From: Caldilineaceae bacterium
GTDB taxonomy: Bacteria; Chloroflexota; Anaerolineae; Caldilineales; Caldilineaceae
NCBI GenBank assembly: GCA_014879855.1
Contig: JACSRH010000069.1
Span: 1 to 48,452 of the forward strand
Length of the DNA: 48,452 bases
Direction of reading: 5' to 3'
The notes beneath the pieces are model-generated. The model ran no database searches. It was not told where the DNA came from and saw only the letters and a list, made by a program, of their open reading frames with translations. Shown here piece after piece: positions 16,886 to 26,182 of this stretch. Made by a program: the position numbers and the translations under genes. Position 1 is the stretch's first letter; every line of letters begins with the position of its first letter.

Positions 16886-17512
16886 ATGCCCAAGTACATC
16901 ACTGAGTTTATCGGCGCCTTTTTTCTCGTATTCACCGTAGCAGCGGCCGCGGTCGGAGGGTGGGCGCCGTTAGGATTTGCCCCCCTGGCGATCGGCTCTG
17001 TGTTAATGGTGATGATCTTTGCCGGCGGGCACATTTCCGGCGGGCACTACAACCCGGCAGTGTCGATGGCGGTCTTCGTGCGCGGCAAGATCAGCGCCAC
17101 CGACATGATCATCTACTGGGTGGTTCAACTTGTGGCTGGCGTCGCAGCGGCGTTGCTCGCCAATTCGTTGTTGGGCATTACGGCTTCAGAGCCTGCCGCG
17201 CTCGACATGACCAAGGCGGCCACCGCTGAGTTTCTCTTCACGTTTGCCCTAGCCTTCGTGGTGCTCAACGTTGCCACGGCTAAGGGCACCGACGGCAACT
17301 CGTTCTACGGATTGGCGATTGGTTTTACGGTGCTTGCCGGCGCCTACGCGGTGGGAAGCATCTCTGGCGGCGTCTTCAATCCCGCGGTGGGCGCGGGCGT
17401 TGCACTCCTCGGCGTGTTCAGCTGGACGACGTTTGGCATTTACGCTGTCACGCAGTTGGTGGCCGGTGCGTTGGCTGGCGTTATCTTCCGCGTGCTGCAT
17501 CCGGGCGAATAA
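16886..17512 (+). CDS. MIP-family channel (aquaporin-like)
   Basis: A 208-residue inner-membrane channel with six predicted helices in two halves. Both NPA boxes are present (residues 56-58 in GGHYNPAVSMA, and 165-167 in GGVFNPAVGAG). In water- and glycerol-selective members the second NPA is followed by Arg, part of the aromatic/arginine filter; here it is Val. The pore may therefore be wider or differently selective, and naming it AqpZ or GlpF would be unsafe. GGAGA is 7 nt before the ATG. A large inverted repeat follows the stop. Confidence 0.85.
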   Translation: MPKYITEFIGAFFLVFTVAAAAVGGWAPLGFAPLAIGSVLMVMIFAGGHISGGHYNPAVSMAVFVRGKISATDMIIYWVVQLVAGVAAALLANSLLGITASEPAALDMTKAATAEFLFTFALAFVVLNVATAKGTDGNSFYGLAIGFTVLAGAYAVGSISGGVFNPAVGAGVALLGVFSWTTFGIYAVTQLVAGALAGVIFRVLHPGE

Positions 17513-17528
17513 TCGGCGTGCGATGACA

Positions 17529-17597
17529 ACAATATTCCGGGGAGAGGTGCAGACATGTCGCCGTCTCAGACCGTAGCGCGTATTCCCGGAATATTGT
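17529..17597 (+). terminator. 13-bp perfect inverted repeat after the MIP channel gene
   Basis: ACAATATTCCGGG (17529-17541) pairs with CCCGGAATATTGT (17585-17597) around a 43-nt loop that itself contains GGTGCA, matched by TGCACC just outside the right arm. No U tract follows. It may end the channel transcript or be a small repeat element. Confidence 0.45.
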
Positions 17598-17643
17598 GCA
17601 CCTGGCAAATTGGCTGCCTTGCAACTCTCAGGACAACGATAGC

Positions 17644-18123
17644 ATGACACATACGCTTGATTTTACCACGCAGGAGTGGGGTGTGCTTGAGCGCGCACCC
17701 ATGTTAGCGGGATTGCTCGTCGGGGATCTCACCGATCCAGAAAGCTGGCTGTCCGAACTGTACGCGGTCTTCAACAGCGCGCAAGCTCTCGAAAGCGCTT
17801 CGGAAAGCGTGCTGATCCTTGCCGTAACCGAGCGGATGCTGGCGCGTGATGGAGAAAGCATCGGCCTGCCCGTGGATCTGCCGCAAAGCTCATCCGCAGC
17901 GCGCGCTTATCTAATCGCCGGCTGCCTACAGGCAGTGCGACTGGTGGCGCAGAAGGTCCCGTCGGAGGTCGAACCCTTCCGGCAATGGCTCCTGCACCTG
18001 GCGCACACCGCGGCCGCGTCCACCAAAGAGGGGGGATTTCTGGGGATTGGCGGCCAGCAAATCAGCGCCACAGAACAAACGATCCTTCATGAATTGGAGA
18101 CGGCGCTTAACCTGGTGGGGTGA
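17644..18123 (+). CDS. Conserved hypothetical helical protein
   Basis: A 159-residue soluble, mostly helical protein without signal peptide. From memory it resembles a widespread unnamed family that begins FTxxEWxxLxxAPxxAGLLV and carries a near C-terminal EGGFLGxGGxQxSxxE motif; both are present here (FTTQEWGVLERAPMLAGLLV; EGGFLGIGGQQISATE). No function is known to me. The ATG at 17644 is preferred to in-frame 17596 because the latter lies inside the inverted repeat. The 3' end overlaps rimI tail-to-tail by 17 bp. Confidence 0.7.
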   Translation: MTHTLDFTTQEWGVLERAPMLAGLLVGDLTDPESWLSELYAVFNSAQALESASESVLILAVTERMLARDGESIGLPVDLPQSSSAARAYLIAGCLQAVRLVAQKVPSEVEPFRQWLLHLAHTAAASTKEGGFLGIGGQQISATEQTILHELETALNLVG

Positions 18124-18610
18124 GGGTGGGCTTGTCCGGCAAAAACAGCGTCATCAGCAACGCATCCTCGTGATTGTCTCGATAATAGCGTTTGCGTATC
18201 CCGACGCGCGTAAACCCCATTGTTTCATACAGCGTTTGAGCCTCACGGTTGCCAGCGCGCACCTCCAGGGTGACTTCGCTGGCGCCAGCCGCGCCTGCGC
18301 GCTCGATCAGGAATTGCAACAGCAGCCGCCCCAGCCCTTGTCTGCGATAGTCCGGATGCGTGGCGATCGTGACGATGTGCGCCTCCTGCCCCATCGACCA
18401 AAAGCCGCCATACGCAAGGATCGGCGGCGCGCCAGCCGCCGCGGCCGGATCGGGACGCAGCACCCAGTATGAGCTGAGTTGATTGCGCGCCAACTCATGG
18501 CGATAAACTTCACCCGACCACGGCGCAGGAAAACACGCCTGTTCCAGCACCTCGATAAACGGAATATCTTGGACGCGCATGGGTTGAATGAGCACAGCCG
18601 GTGTAGACAT
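18107..18610 (-). CDS. rimI: Ribosomal-protein alanine N-acetyltransferase-type GNAT
   Basis: A 167-residue GNAT enzyme. The acetyl-CoA loop is RRQGLGRLLLQFL, followed by VTLEVRAGNREAQTLYETMG, the typical RimI signature for N-terminal acetylation (of ribosomal protein S18 in E. coli). It starts 8 nt after the tsaB stop, the conserved tsaB-rimI order, so the two should share one transcript. The ATG at 18610 gives the family length; longer in-frame starts overlap tsaB. Confidence 0.88.
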   Translation of the reverse strand: MSTPAVLIQPMRVQDIPFIEVLEQACFPAPWSGEVYRHELARNQLSSYWVLRPDPAAAAGAPPILAYGGFWSMGQEAHIVTIATHPDYRRQGLGRLLLQFLIERAGAAGASEVTLEVRAGNREAQTLYETMGFTRVGIRKRYYRDNHEDALLMTLFLPDKPTLTPPG

Positions 18611-18618
18611 GATTGCAG

Positions 18619-19314
<696 letters not shown>

Positions 19315-19321
19315 AGCGAAG

Positions 19322-19327
19322 ATTATA
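19322..19327 (-). promoter_or_regulatory. Consensus -10 element 7 nt before the tsaB ATG
   Basis: TATAAT on the minus strand, then CTTCGCT, then ATG. Transcription would begin at or next to the A of the start codon. No good -35 was seen. Confidence 0.55.
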
Positions 19328-19397
19328 CCAGATGGCGGGGTTGCTTGTGCTAAACTGCACAAAACGCAAGATAAATGATGAAAGCGAGTAATCAGCA

Positions 19398-20345
19398 ATG
19401 AGTATTCTTCTTCTGGGCGCACACATGTCGACCGCCGGGGGCGTTAGCCAAGCGCTGGATCGAGCCGCGTCGGTGCACAGCAATGCCGTCCAGGTTTTCA
19501 CCAAGAATAATCGCCAGTGGGCTGGGCCGCCGATCAACGAAGAGGACGTTGAACGGTGGCGCGTCCAGATGCCTGCGCTGGGGATTACCTATGCGGTCAG
19601 CCACGCCAGCTATTTGATCAACCTGGCAAGCCCCAAAGACGATCTGTGGGAAAAGAGTCGGCTGGCCCACCAGGACGAACTTCGCCGCGCTCATGCCTAT
19701 GCGATCCCGCACGTCGTGCTGCATCCGGGGTCGCACACGGGTTCGGGTAACGAGGCCGGCATGGCGCGGATCGCCACCGCACTCAATCGCATCCACGACG
19801 AAACGCCGGCATGTGCAGATACTGTCACTTGTCTGGAGATCATGGCCGGACAGGGCAACGTGCTTGGCCGCGATCTCGCCCAACTGCGCGCTATTATCGA
19901 TCAAATCGAGGATCAGCGACGCGTCGGCGTCTGCCTGGACACCTGTCACGCTCACGCCGCGGGGTACGATATTTGCAGCGACGCGGGCTACGCGGCGTTT
20001 ATGGCCGAGATCGACCGCTGGCTGGGGCTGGAAACCGTCAAAGTATGGCACTTTAACGACAGCAAAGGCGTGATGGGCAGCAATCTTGACCGGCACGTCC
20101 ACATCGGGGAAGGCGAGATCGGCGAAGCAGGCTTCCGCCACATTCTCAACGACCTGCGCTGGGAGGGCGTCGCCATGCTGCTGGAGACGCCCAAAGAAGA
20201 CACCCTGGAAGAGGACGCCATGAACCTGGCGCGGCTGGGCGCGCTAGTCGAGGATGGCAGCCGCATCCCACCCGGGCTACGCCCCAAGCCTGCTGCCGAA
20301 CAAATTCCTGGCGCCGGTCAAACGCCGAGCAGCGACGCGCACTGA
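19398..20345 (+). CDS. nfo: Deoxyribonuclease IV (AP endonuclease, endonuclease IV)
   Basis: A 315-residue TIM-barrel enzyme that cuts DNA 5' to abasic sites in base-excision repair. All nine trinuclear-zinc ligands can be placed: His69, His109, Glu147, Asp181, His184, His218, Asp231, His233 and Glu263. The tail after about residue 280 (GLRPKPAAEQIPGAGQ) is a short Pro-rich extension. It is divergent from tsaB with 83 bp between starts. A TGCTAAACT extended -10-like site lies at 19348-19355. Confidence 0.95.
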   Translation: MSILLLGAHMSTAGGVSQALDRAASVHSNAVQVFTKNNRQWAGPPINEEDVERWRVQMPALGITYAVSHASYLINLASPKDDLWEKSRLAHQDELRRAHAYAIPHVVLHPGSHTGSGNEAGMARIATALNRIHDETPACADTVTCLEIMAGQGNVLGRDLAQLRAIIDQIEDQRRVGVCLDTCHAHAAGYDICSDAGYAAFMAEIDRWLGLETVKVWHFNDSKGVMGSNLDRHVHIGEGEIGEAGFRHILNDLRWEGVAMLLETPKEDTLEEDAMNLARLGALVEDGSRIPPGLRPKPAAEQIPGAGQTPSSDAH

Positions 20346-20376
20346 TCGGCGCCGGAATAGTGCAAGCCCGGGTATT

Positions 20377-20392
20377 CCCTCACCAGTGAGGG
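20377..20392. terminator. Stem-loop between convergent nfo and the giant gene
   Basis: CCCTCAC-CA-GTGAGGG forms a 6-7 bp stem. Just before it GGAATA (20355-20360) can pair with TATTCC (20373-20378), giving an alternative fold. No U tract on either strand. Confidence 0.4.
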
Positions 20393-20481
20393 GACCAGCC
20401 TGACAGCGTCACTCGCAGGTGCGGACTACCAGCCCGGCATATTGCGCCAACGCTCCTCGTCCCACGGGCAAGTGTGACCTG

Positions 20482-23400
20482 CTAACGCGCCACACTCGGC
20501 AGATAGAGCATGATGGAGGTCATCGGTTCGACAACGTCGGCGCGCACCATCACAGTGGCCTTCGCATGGCTTTCTGCCTTGAACAAGTCGGGGGCAACCA
20601 GGTACTTCAAGGGAGCAATAGGCTCGGCCAACGGATCAGCAGGCGGATTGGTCGCGTGTACGATGAGCGTCTGCACTTGTTCGTCGTCGATTGTCACCCC
20701 ACCCAGCGCCGGGATTTCCGTCGCCGTCAGTTTGACAAATGCACCGGGCGCCAACAGATGGTCAACCTTCTCCACAATGCCAAGTTCTGGAATGATAATC
20801 TGATGCGTGCTCAGCGCCACTTCGCCGCTGTTGAGTAGCGTCACACAATAGTTGACCTTGCTTCCCTGCACGACTTTGATGATACTCTGGCTGCCACAGC
20901 CCATTCCTTCATCGCTGACAGTGAGAACGCCATCGATAGCGGCGCGGAGGACATTGACCGAAGCTGTCGCCTCATCGCGTGCCTCCGGGCCCTCGCGGTT
21001 AGAGGCCGTCCACACGCCACTGGAAACAGTCGTGGCCGCTACTGTCTCGCTGAGCACGCGCCCCAACATCACCGTATCCACTGTGCCGCCGGGTTGCACC
21101 ACATAGTCGAGATCAGCCAGCACGGGGCCGGCTTCACTGTCCGCCAAGCTGTGCAGCGATAATGGAACTTCGCCCGTGTTGAGAATCGTATAGCAGTAGT
21201 ACACCGACGTGCCAGCTGGGATGCCGATAATGTCGGAAATGCCGCAGCGCTCCGGCGCCAGCCCAACCGTCTTGCGCAGCACCAACCCCGTGGTGCGCTC
21301 CACCGCGGCAAAAGTACAACTCACCTCATCGCCAGGCGCCAACACCAGCAGCACTTGGCTGCCGCCGCCCGCGCTGTTCGTACAGACAACCGACGGCGCA
21401 TAGCTGATGCGATGCCTGCTCTGCACCAGATAAACGCCCGCTGGCACGCTGAATTGCCGCTGTCCACCTGCCGCTGGCAAGGTGAACGCCTCCAGATCGC
21501 CTTCAAATTCCCAGTCGATCACGGGCGTCTGCCCTGTCACGGTTTGACGAACCGTCAGCGACGCAGGTTGTGCCGTCGCGACAAACGTGCAGAGTATGTT
21601 CGCCTGATAGGCAAGCGGAATGCTGACGCTCTCCCCGTTGCTGACGTCGCTGCCGTCACACGAAGCCTGCAAGACGTACCCGCGTTTGGCGCCTAGCGTA
21701 AAGGTGTACGTCTCATTGGCGTGAAGCGCATCCAGCACGATCTCGCCGCCTGTCGCGGCTGTGGACAACTCGCCGGCTGGCCCCGTCAGGCGCCAATCTG
21801 CTGACGGTGGCTGGCCGATCACCGTGACGCGCAAGGTGATGTCGCCGGTCTGCGGCGCAACATCGATGGGCGCGCTGGCAGCCGGCGGCACGCCTGGCGC
21901 ACTGATCTGCAATATCAGCCCCGCGCCAAAGGTGTCCACACGCACATCGGTAAAGTGCACGCGGCCTGCCACCGCGTTCACCGTGACGCGGCCGCCTAAC
22001 CGCGCGGTTGACCCAGCAGCAGGGCTAACGGTCACTGGGCCATTGAAATTGATCGCCAGATTGCCGTAGCGATCTTCGACGCGCACCGCGGGCTGCTGCG
22101 GAAGCGGGACGCGTTCCAGCCCGCCCTGCGGCTGGGTCAAAATGCTCAGATGTTCGGCCAGGCCACACAACGTCGTGGCGTCAGGCTGGAAACCGATGGC
22201 GGGGTCGGCATCGACGCCGCTGCACAGCCACGGCGCAAAGGCCGCGTCTCCCACCAGCGAACTGCCACTTCCACCGGGATTGCGGGAGGTGGCAGGGCCG
22301 CCAGGCGCACCCCACCAGTTCTCCGCGGCAACCATGGCATATCCGCCGGCGCTGCCGTTGTCGAATCCAATGCCACTCTGCTCGATGAGGTTATGCCGCA
22401 CCGTCACCGCGGTGTATCCGGCGCCGGAGCAGCTTCCCGCGCACTGGGTGAGATTGATGGCGCGGTTCCATCCACGAATTTCATTGTTGGTCGCCGTCAA
22501 ATCAATGTCAAGCGCGCCGTAGCCGCCGTCCGCCTGCAATCCTACGCCAGCGCCGTCGCTGTAGAGCGCGTTGTTGCGCACGAACACGCGTTGGATCGCA
22601 CGCTCGTCCCCTGTGGCTTGAAGGATGAGATTATTGCTGCGCACAGCCGCGAGACGCGGCTGGTTCGCCGTCATGGCGAGCTGCGGCTTGCGTCCTGGCG
22701 GCGGCGCGTCGACGATGATCCCCCAGAACCCAGGCGAGTTCAACGCCGCCGCAGTTGCGCTGATGGTGTTGCCTTCGTGCACGCCGGCGCTATCCACCAG
22801 ATAAATGCCGACCTGGTTGTCGCGCAGCGTGTTGCCAGCCGTATCAGCGTCGGCCTGGTAAAGCAGAATCGCGGTGGAAACCAAACTGAAGGGTGTATAG
22901 GCGTAGCCAGTGATTGTATTGCGCTCGATGGCGGCGGTGGCGCCGTAGCTGACCTGCACGCCATTCTGCACCAGTACACTGGTCGGGCCTGCGCCCTCGA
23001 TCTGGTTGCCGTCAATTGTCGCGTGGGAGCCGACGCCGCTGACGACAATGCCCGCTTTCTGATTGCCGACAATGCGGTTGTTGGCAATTTCCGCGGCCCC
23101 GACCGAAGCCGGGCTGTGGTTGCCGACCGCAATCCCAACCCCTTGCGCACAGGCGAGCAGCGGCTCGTTGCGGATCGCACGAATCTCATTGTCGTGGATC
23201 GACGCGCGTGCCCCACTCTGCACCGCAATGCCGGCGCGCAGACTGCCGCAAACCGCGTCCCCTGGCCCTTCAACGGTAAAGCCGCTCAGGTTGGCGACGA
23301 CGCCCGCGCCCATCACGCTGACAATGGCAGCGCCGGCAGAGGGCGACATCGCCGCGGGCGCCTGGATGAGGCTGGCGCCCGCGCCCGCGCCCGTCAGGGT

Positions 23401-25821
23401 GATGGACTTATTCACCATGACTTGTTCGGGATAGACGCGCGCGTCCGCGACAAGCGTGTGGCCGTCCTGCGTGGTTTCATGCGCAACCGCACTGTTGAGG
23501 GTGCAGAACTCGCGGTGGGTGTCGAGGTTATGCACGAAGCCGGTGGCGACGCCGCCCGGCGCCTGCGCATTGAGCCAGGTGCAGTAAGCGATATTCTCGC
23601 TGACGCGATCGCCCGCGCCAGGCCCGGCTGCGCCTGGCCCGCTGGCATCACCCCACCAGTTATCGATAGCAGCGAACACTGCGCCCGCGCCATTCTGTAC
23701 GCCATATTGGCGATTGCCCGCAATTTCATTGTAGCTGGCTGTGATCGTCGCGCCAACGGGCAAGCCGCCGTAGACGCCGCGTTGCGGGTCAAAGACCGTG
23801 ATGCCGTTTTCAAAGCCGGTAATCAGATTGCCCGAAAGCGTCACACTGGCCGAAACAGGCAGAGTGCCGTCACTGGCGTCATCGGTTTGCAGATAGAGGC
23901 CGCTGGTTGGGGGCTGATTGGCGCCGCCGGCGCCACCCACCAAACCGCCGTTGAATTGATTGTCATAGATATCAAGGTGGTGGAGCGCTCCGCGCACACG
24001 GACGCCATGCACGGCGCCGTGCGTGACAAGACCGCGCAGGCGCATCGAGGTTTCACGCACGACAATGCGACCGTAGGGATCTTCCGCGGTTTCATGCAGA
24101 CGCAGGTCGATCAAGCTGGCGTCATCTTCCAGCAGGCTCACCTCCTGCTCGATCGTATTGGCGCAGATGCAGAGTTCAGCGATCACGCCCGCGGCATCGC
24201 CCGCCACATGATCGACAAGCACAGCAGCACGCGTCACGTCGACCATGGTGTTGTATTCGATGTAGACCTGCTCGAGCCAATTTGTCTCTGCGCCTGCCGT
24301 CGCCAACAGATGCACGCCGCTGCCTGCGTTCGTAATGTCGTTGTGCGTCACGACGCCGCGCAGCGCGCGCTGCACCAGGCGAATGCCGTCGGCGCCAAAG
24401 CCGGTGATGGTGTTTTTGCTCACCGTAGCGTCGATGCTGTTTTCCAGCCCGATAGCCGATAGACGCGCCGCCTCTTTGTTGCTACTCAGAAAATTTTCCG
24501 CGATCTCCACTGTACGGTTTTCACCGCCGAGCAACATAATGGCGGATGCAGCCGCATCTTCAATACGGTTGCAGGCAATCTCCCATTCAGCGCGCACCGC
24601 GGCTTCGCCCGCAATCGCTGCACCGTTAAGTGCGTCGAAGCGATTATTGCGAACAACGATCCGGGTGAAGTTGCCTTCTGCCCCGGTCGTTGTGACGCCG
24701 CCTGTGGCCGGCGACGCCAGCGTAAAGCCGTCGATCGTCACATCATCGACGCCAGCAGCGAGGGTAAAGATAATGCTTCCCGCTGGTGCAAGCACCGCCT
24801 CTGCCTGCCGTGCGGGGTTAAGCTGGTCGGGCAGATTGCCATCGTTGGCGCAAACGCCCTGATTTGGCCCGGCCAGCGTAACCGCTTTGGTCACGGTCAA
24901 GGCTTCGCTGTACACCCCGGCCGCGACGATGACCGCGCCGCCCGATGCGACCTGCGTTAACGCCGCCTGAATGGTGCGTTTGGCGCTGATCGGAGAGTCG
25001 CCGCCAAATGCATCGTCACCCAGTACGCCATTGACGAAACAACGTTCCGTGCACGGCTGTTCAGGCTCGAAGTCGTAGAGCGTCGTCGCGCCGTCGATGC
25101 CAACCCGAAGCGCGTCCGCGCTGGCGATGACTTCTCGTCCCCAGGCATTGCCGGCGCGCAGCCACATCTGGCCGCCCTGCGCGCTGATGGCGGCATCAGA
25201 AAACGCTGCCGTCACCTCCTGCCAGGTGCAAGGATCGTCTTCGGGACAGATGCTCAGGCCAGGCTGCGCGGTGGCCCACCAGGCCGAATTCTCAGCCAGC
25301 GCGTCCCAAGTCTGCCAGACATTCTGGTTGACGCCGCCCACCGGCTGGTTGCTTTTGTACGGCTCATAGACCAGCCTGCCTTGTGGTGCATCGTCTCCAT
25401 CGCTGGCGTCGTAGTCAATATCGAACTGCAAATTGAGCGTGGCGTGATCGTCCGGGTCGAAGGAGCTGCGGTAGGTTGCATACGAGAGATGGCTGATGCG
25501 CGCCAGGCGCACGCCAGCATAAGCTGCCGCGCCGATAGCATACGCGCCGCGCGCGCTGGTCGTCATCTGAACGCTGCCGGTTCCCTGCGGCGGCTGTTCT
25601 GGGCCAAAGACGAACGCGCCGGCTCCCTGAGGCGTTTCGAGGACGAAGCTCCACCCGTTGCGCACCGCAGGACGCACTGTCACTGTGGTGACAGGCGCTC
25701 CTTGAGCAGGCGTCGCGTCATCCTGGGCGTGAGCTGCTGTCGGAAACAGCGTGCACCCAGCGCACGCCAACACTATCCCAACGGCATACAGCAATGTAGA
25801 AAAACTCTTGCTCTTGGACAT
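20482..25821 (-). CDS. Giant secreted right-handed beta-helix protein with Ig-like and stalk modules
   Basis: A 1779-residue exported protein. The N-terminus has a signal peptide (STLLYAVGIVLACAGC...AAHA|Q; AHA fits signal peptidase I). A beta-sandwich follows, with a Cys pair and the lead-in to the helix (FVNGVLGDDAFGGDSPISAK). Residues about 300-1240 are degenerate parallel beta-helix coils of the IxxNxIxG type (VSKNTITGFGADGIRLVQ, AEIANNRIVGNQKAGIVVSG), in two blocks, each with an ENWWG/DNWWGDASGPG-like plug. Ig-like domains follow, then two Cys-containing stalk modules (VYYCYTILNTGE, VNYCVTLLNSGE). It ends MLYLPSVAR. Beta-helices often bind or cleave polysaccharide; no catalytic residues could be assigned. 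The ATG at 25821 is preferred to 25857 because signal-peptide length and a GGGAGGGGGG tract fit it. Confidence 0.85.
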   Translation of the reverse strand: MSKSKSFSTLLYAVGIVLACAGCTLFPTAAHAQDDATPAQGAPVTTVTVRPAVRNGWSFVLETPQGAGAFVFGPEQPPQGTGSVQMTTSARGAYAIGAAAYAGVRLARISHLSYATYRSSFDPDDHATLNLQFDIDYDASDGDDAPQGRLVYEPYKSNQPVGGVNQNVWQTWDALAENSAWWATAQPGLSICPEDDPCTWQEVTAAFSDAAISAQGGQMWLRAGNAWGREVIASADALRVGIDGATTLYDFEPEQPCTERCFVNGVLGDDAFGGDSPISAKRTIQAALTQVASGGAVIVAAGVYSEALTVTKAVTLAGPNQGVCANDGNLPDQLNPARQAEAVLAPAGSIIFTLAAGVDDVTIDGFTLASPATGGVTTTGAEGNFTRIVVRNNRFDALNGAAIAGEAAVRAEWEIACNRIEDAAASAIMLLGGENRTVEIAENFLSSNKEAARLSAIGLENSIDATVSKNTITGFGADGIRLVQRALRGVVTHNDITNAGSGVHLLATAGAETNWLEQVYIEYNTMVDVTRAAVLVDHVAGDAAGVIAELCICANTIEQEVSLLEDDASLIDLRLHETAEDPYGRIVVRETSMRLRGLVTHGAVHGVRVRGALHHLDIYDNQFNGGLVGGAGGANQPPTSGLYLQTDDASDGTLPVSASVTLSGNLITGFENGITVFDPQRGVYGGLPVGATITASYNEIAGNRQYGVQNGAGAVFAAIDNWWGDASGPGAAGPGAGDRVSENIAYCTWLNAQAPGGVATGFVHNLDTHREFCTLNSAVAHETTQDGHTLVADARVYPEQVMVNKSITLTGAGAGASLIQAPAAMSPSAGAAIVSVMGAGVVANLSGFTVEGPGDAVCGSLRAGIAVQSGARASIHDNEIRAIRNEPLLACAQGVGIAVGNHSPASVGAAEIANNRIVGNQKAGIVVSGVGSHATIDGNQIEGAGPTSVLVQNGVQVSYGATAAIERNTITGYAYTPFSLVSTAILLYQADADTAGNTLRDNQVGIYLVDSAGVHEGNTISATAAALNSPGFWGIIVDAPPPGRKPQLAMTANQPRLAAVRSNNLILQATGDERAIQRVFVRNNALYSDGAGVGLQADGGYGALDIDLTATNNEIRGWNRAINLTQCAGSCSGAGYTAVTVRHNLIEQSGIGFDNGSAGGYAMVAAENWWGAPGGPATSRNPGGSGSSLVGDAAFAPWLCSGVDADPAIGFQPDATTLCGLAEHLSILTQPQGGLERVPLPQQPAVRVEDRYGNLAINFNGPVTVSPAAGSTARLGGRVTVNAVAGRVHFTDVRVDTFGAGLILQISAPGVPPAASAPIDVAPQTGDITLRVTVIGQPPSADWRLTGPAGELSTAATGGEIVLDALHANETYTFTLGAKRGYVLQASCDGSDVSNGESVSIPLAYQANILCTFVATAQPASLTVRQTVTGQTPVIDWEFEGDLEAFTLPAAGGQRQFSVPAGVYLVQSRHRISYAPSVVCTNSAGGGSQVLLVLAPGDEVSCTFAAVERTTGLVLRKTVGLAPERCGISDIIGIPAGTSVYYCYTILNTGEVPLSLHSLADSEAGPVLADLDYVVQPGGTVDTVMLGRVLSETVAATTVSSGVWTASNREGPEARDEATASVNVLRAAIDGVLTVSDEGMGCGSQSIIKVVQGSKVNYCVTLLNSGEVALSTHQIIIPELGIVEKVDHLLAPGAFVKLTATEIPALGGVTIDDEQVQTLIVHATNPPADPLAEPIAPLKYLVAPDLFKAESHAKATVMVRADVVEPMTSIMLYLPSVAR

Positions 25822-26149
25822 GGTGGGGATTCCCCCCTCCCTTCGGAGGTAAAACATTATCGGGCCGAAGCGCTGTGTTGCGATGCAAGACTGGGATGAG
25901 TGCGCTGCAAGGTGGTTCTGCGAAGGCGGCTATTATAGTACACCCCCTCAAAATTATCAATTACTTTGCTGCGCGTTGCATCAAGTAAAGTACGCTACAT
26001 TCCCTGTCTTGGTTCCAGACGTAATTCATGGGAAAAAGATACGCCCTGACGAGGCGCTTGCCTTGCTGGTAGCTGTCAGCATGATGCGGAGCGTTGGCGC
26101 AACCTGTCGGGCTGGGGAATGCGACCAACTTTGATTGCAGCCATGTGGT
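25822..26149. other. Intergenic region between the giant gene and the ABC importer
   Basis: This gap holds the giant gene's promoter (25932-25960) and a leader of about 100 nt. In the leader, CTTCGG and CCGAAG can pair, CCTCC can pair with the GGAGG that contains the Shine-Dalgarno, and GGGG/CCCC brackets the last nucleotides before the ATG. Short open frames on both strands (for example 25883-26134) show no motif or ribosome site and look fortuitous. Nothing else was recognised. Confidence 0.5.
25932..25960 (-). promoter_or_regulatory. Strong sigma-70-like promoter of the giant gene
   Basis: On the minus strand TTGATA (25960-25955) and a perfect TATAAT (25937-25932) are separated by exactly 17 bp. 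The predicted start of transcription gives a leader of roughly 100 nt before the ATG at 25821. Confidence 0.75.
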
Positions 26150-26176
26150 GCAGGTCACGCTGGTGGCGCGACCTGC
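26150..26176 (-). terminator. Stem-loop after the ABC importer operon
   Basis: GCAGGTCACGC and GCGCGACCTGC pair with one mismatch around a 5-nt loop, beginning 7 nt after the stop of the last permease gene. No U tract follows, so a factor-dependent or stabilising role is possible. Confidence 0.45.
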
Positions 26177-26182
26177 CATCTG

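Noticed and set aside
22150..24462. A 770-codon open frame on the plus strand opposite the giant gene
   Set aside because: Its product is Arg/Ala/His-rich with no domain pattern; the minus-strand frame encodes clear signal peptide and beta-helix repeats.
25883..26134. Short open frames upstream of the giant gene
   Set aside because: They cross the predicted promoter, lack ribosome sites and show no motif.
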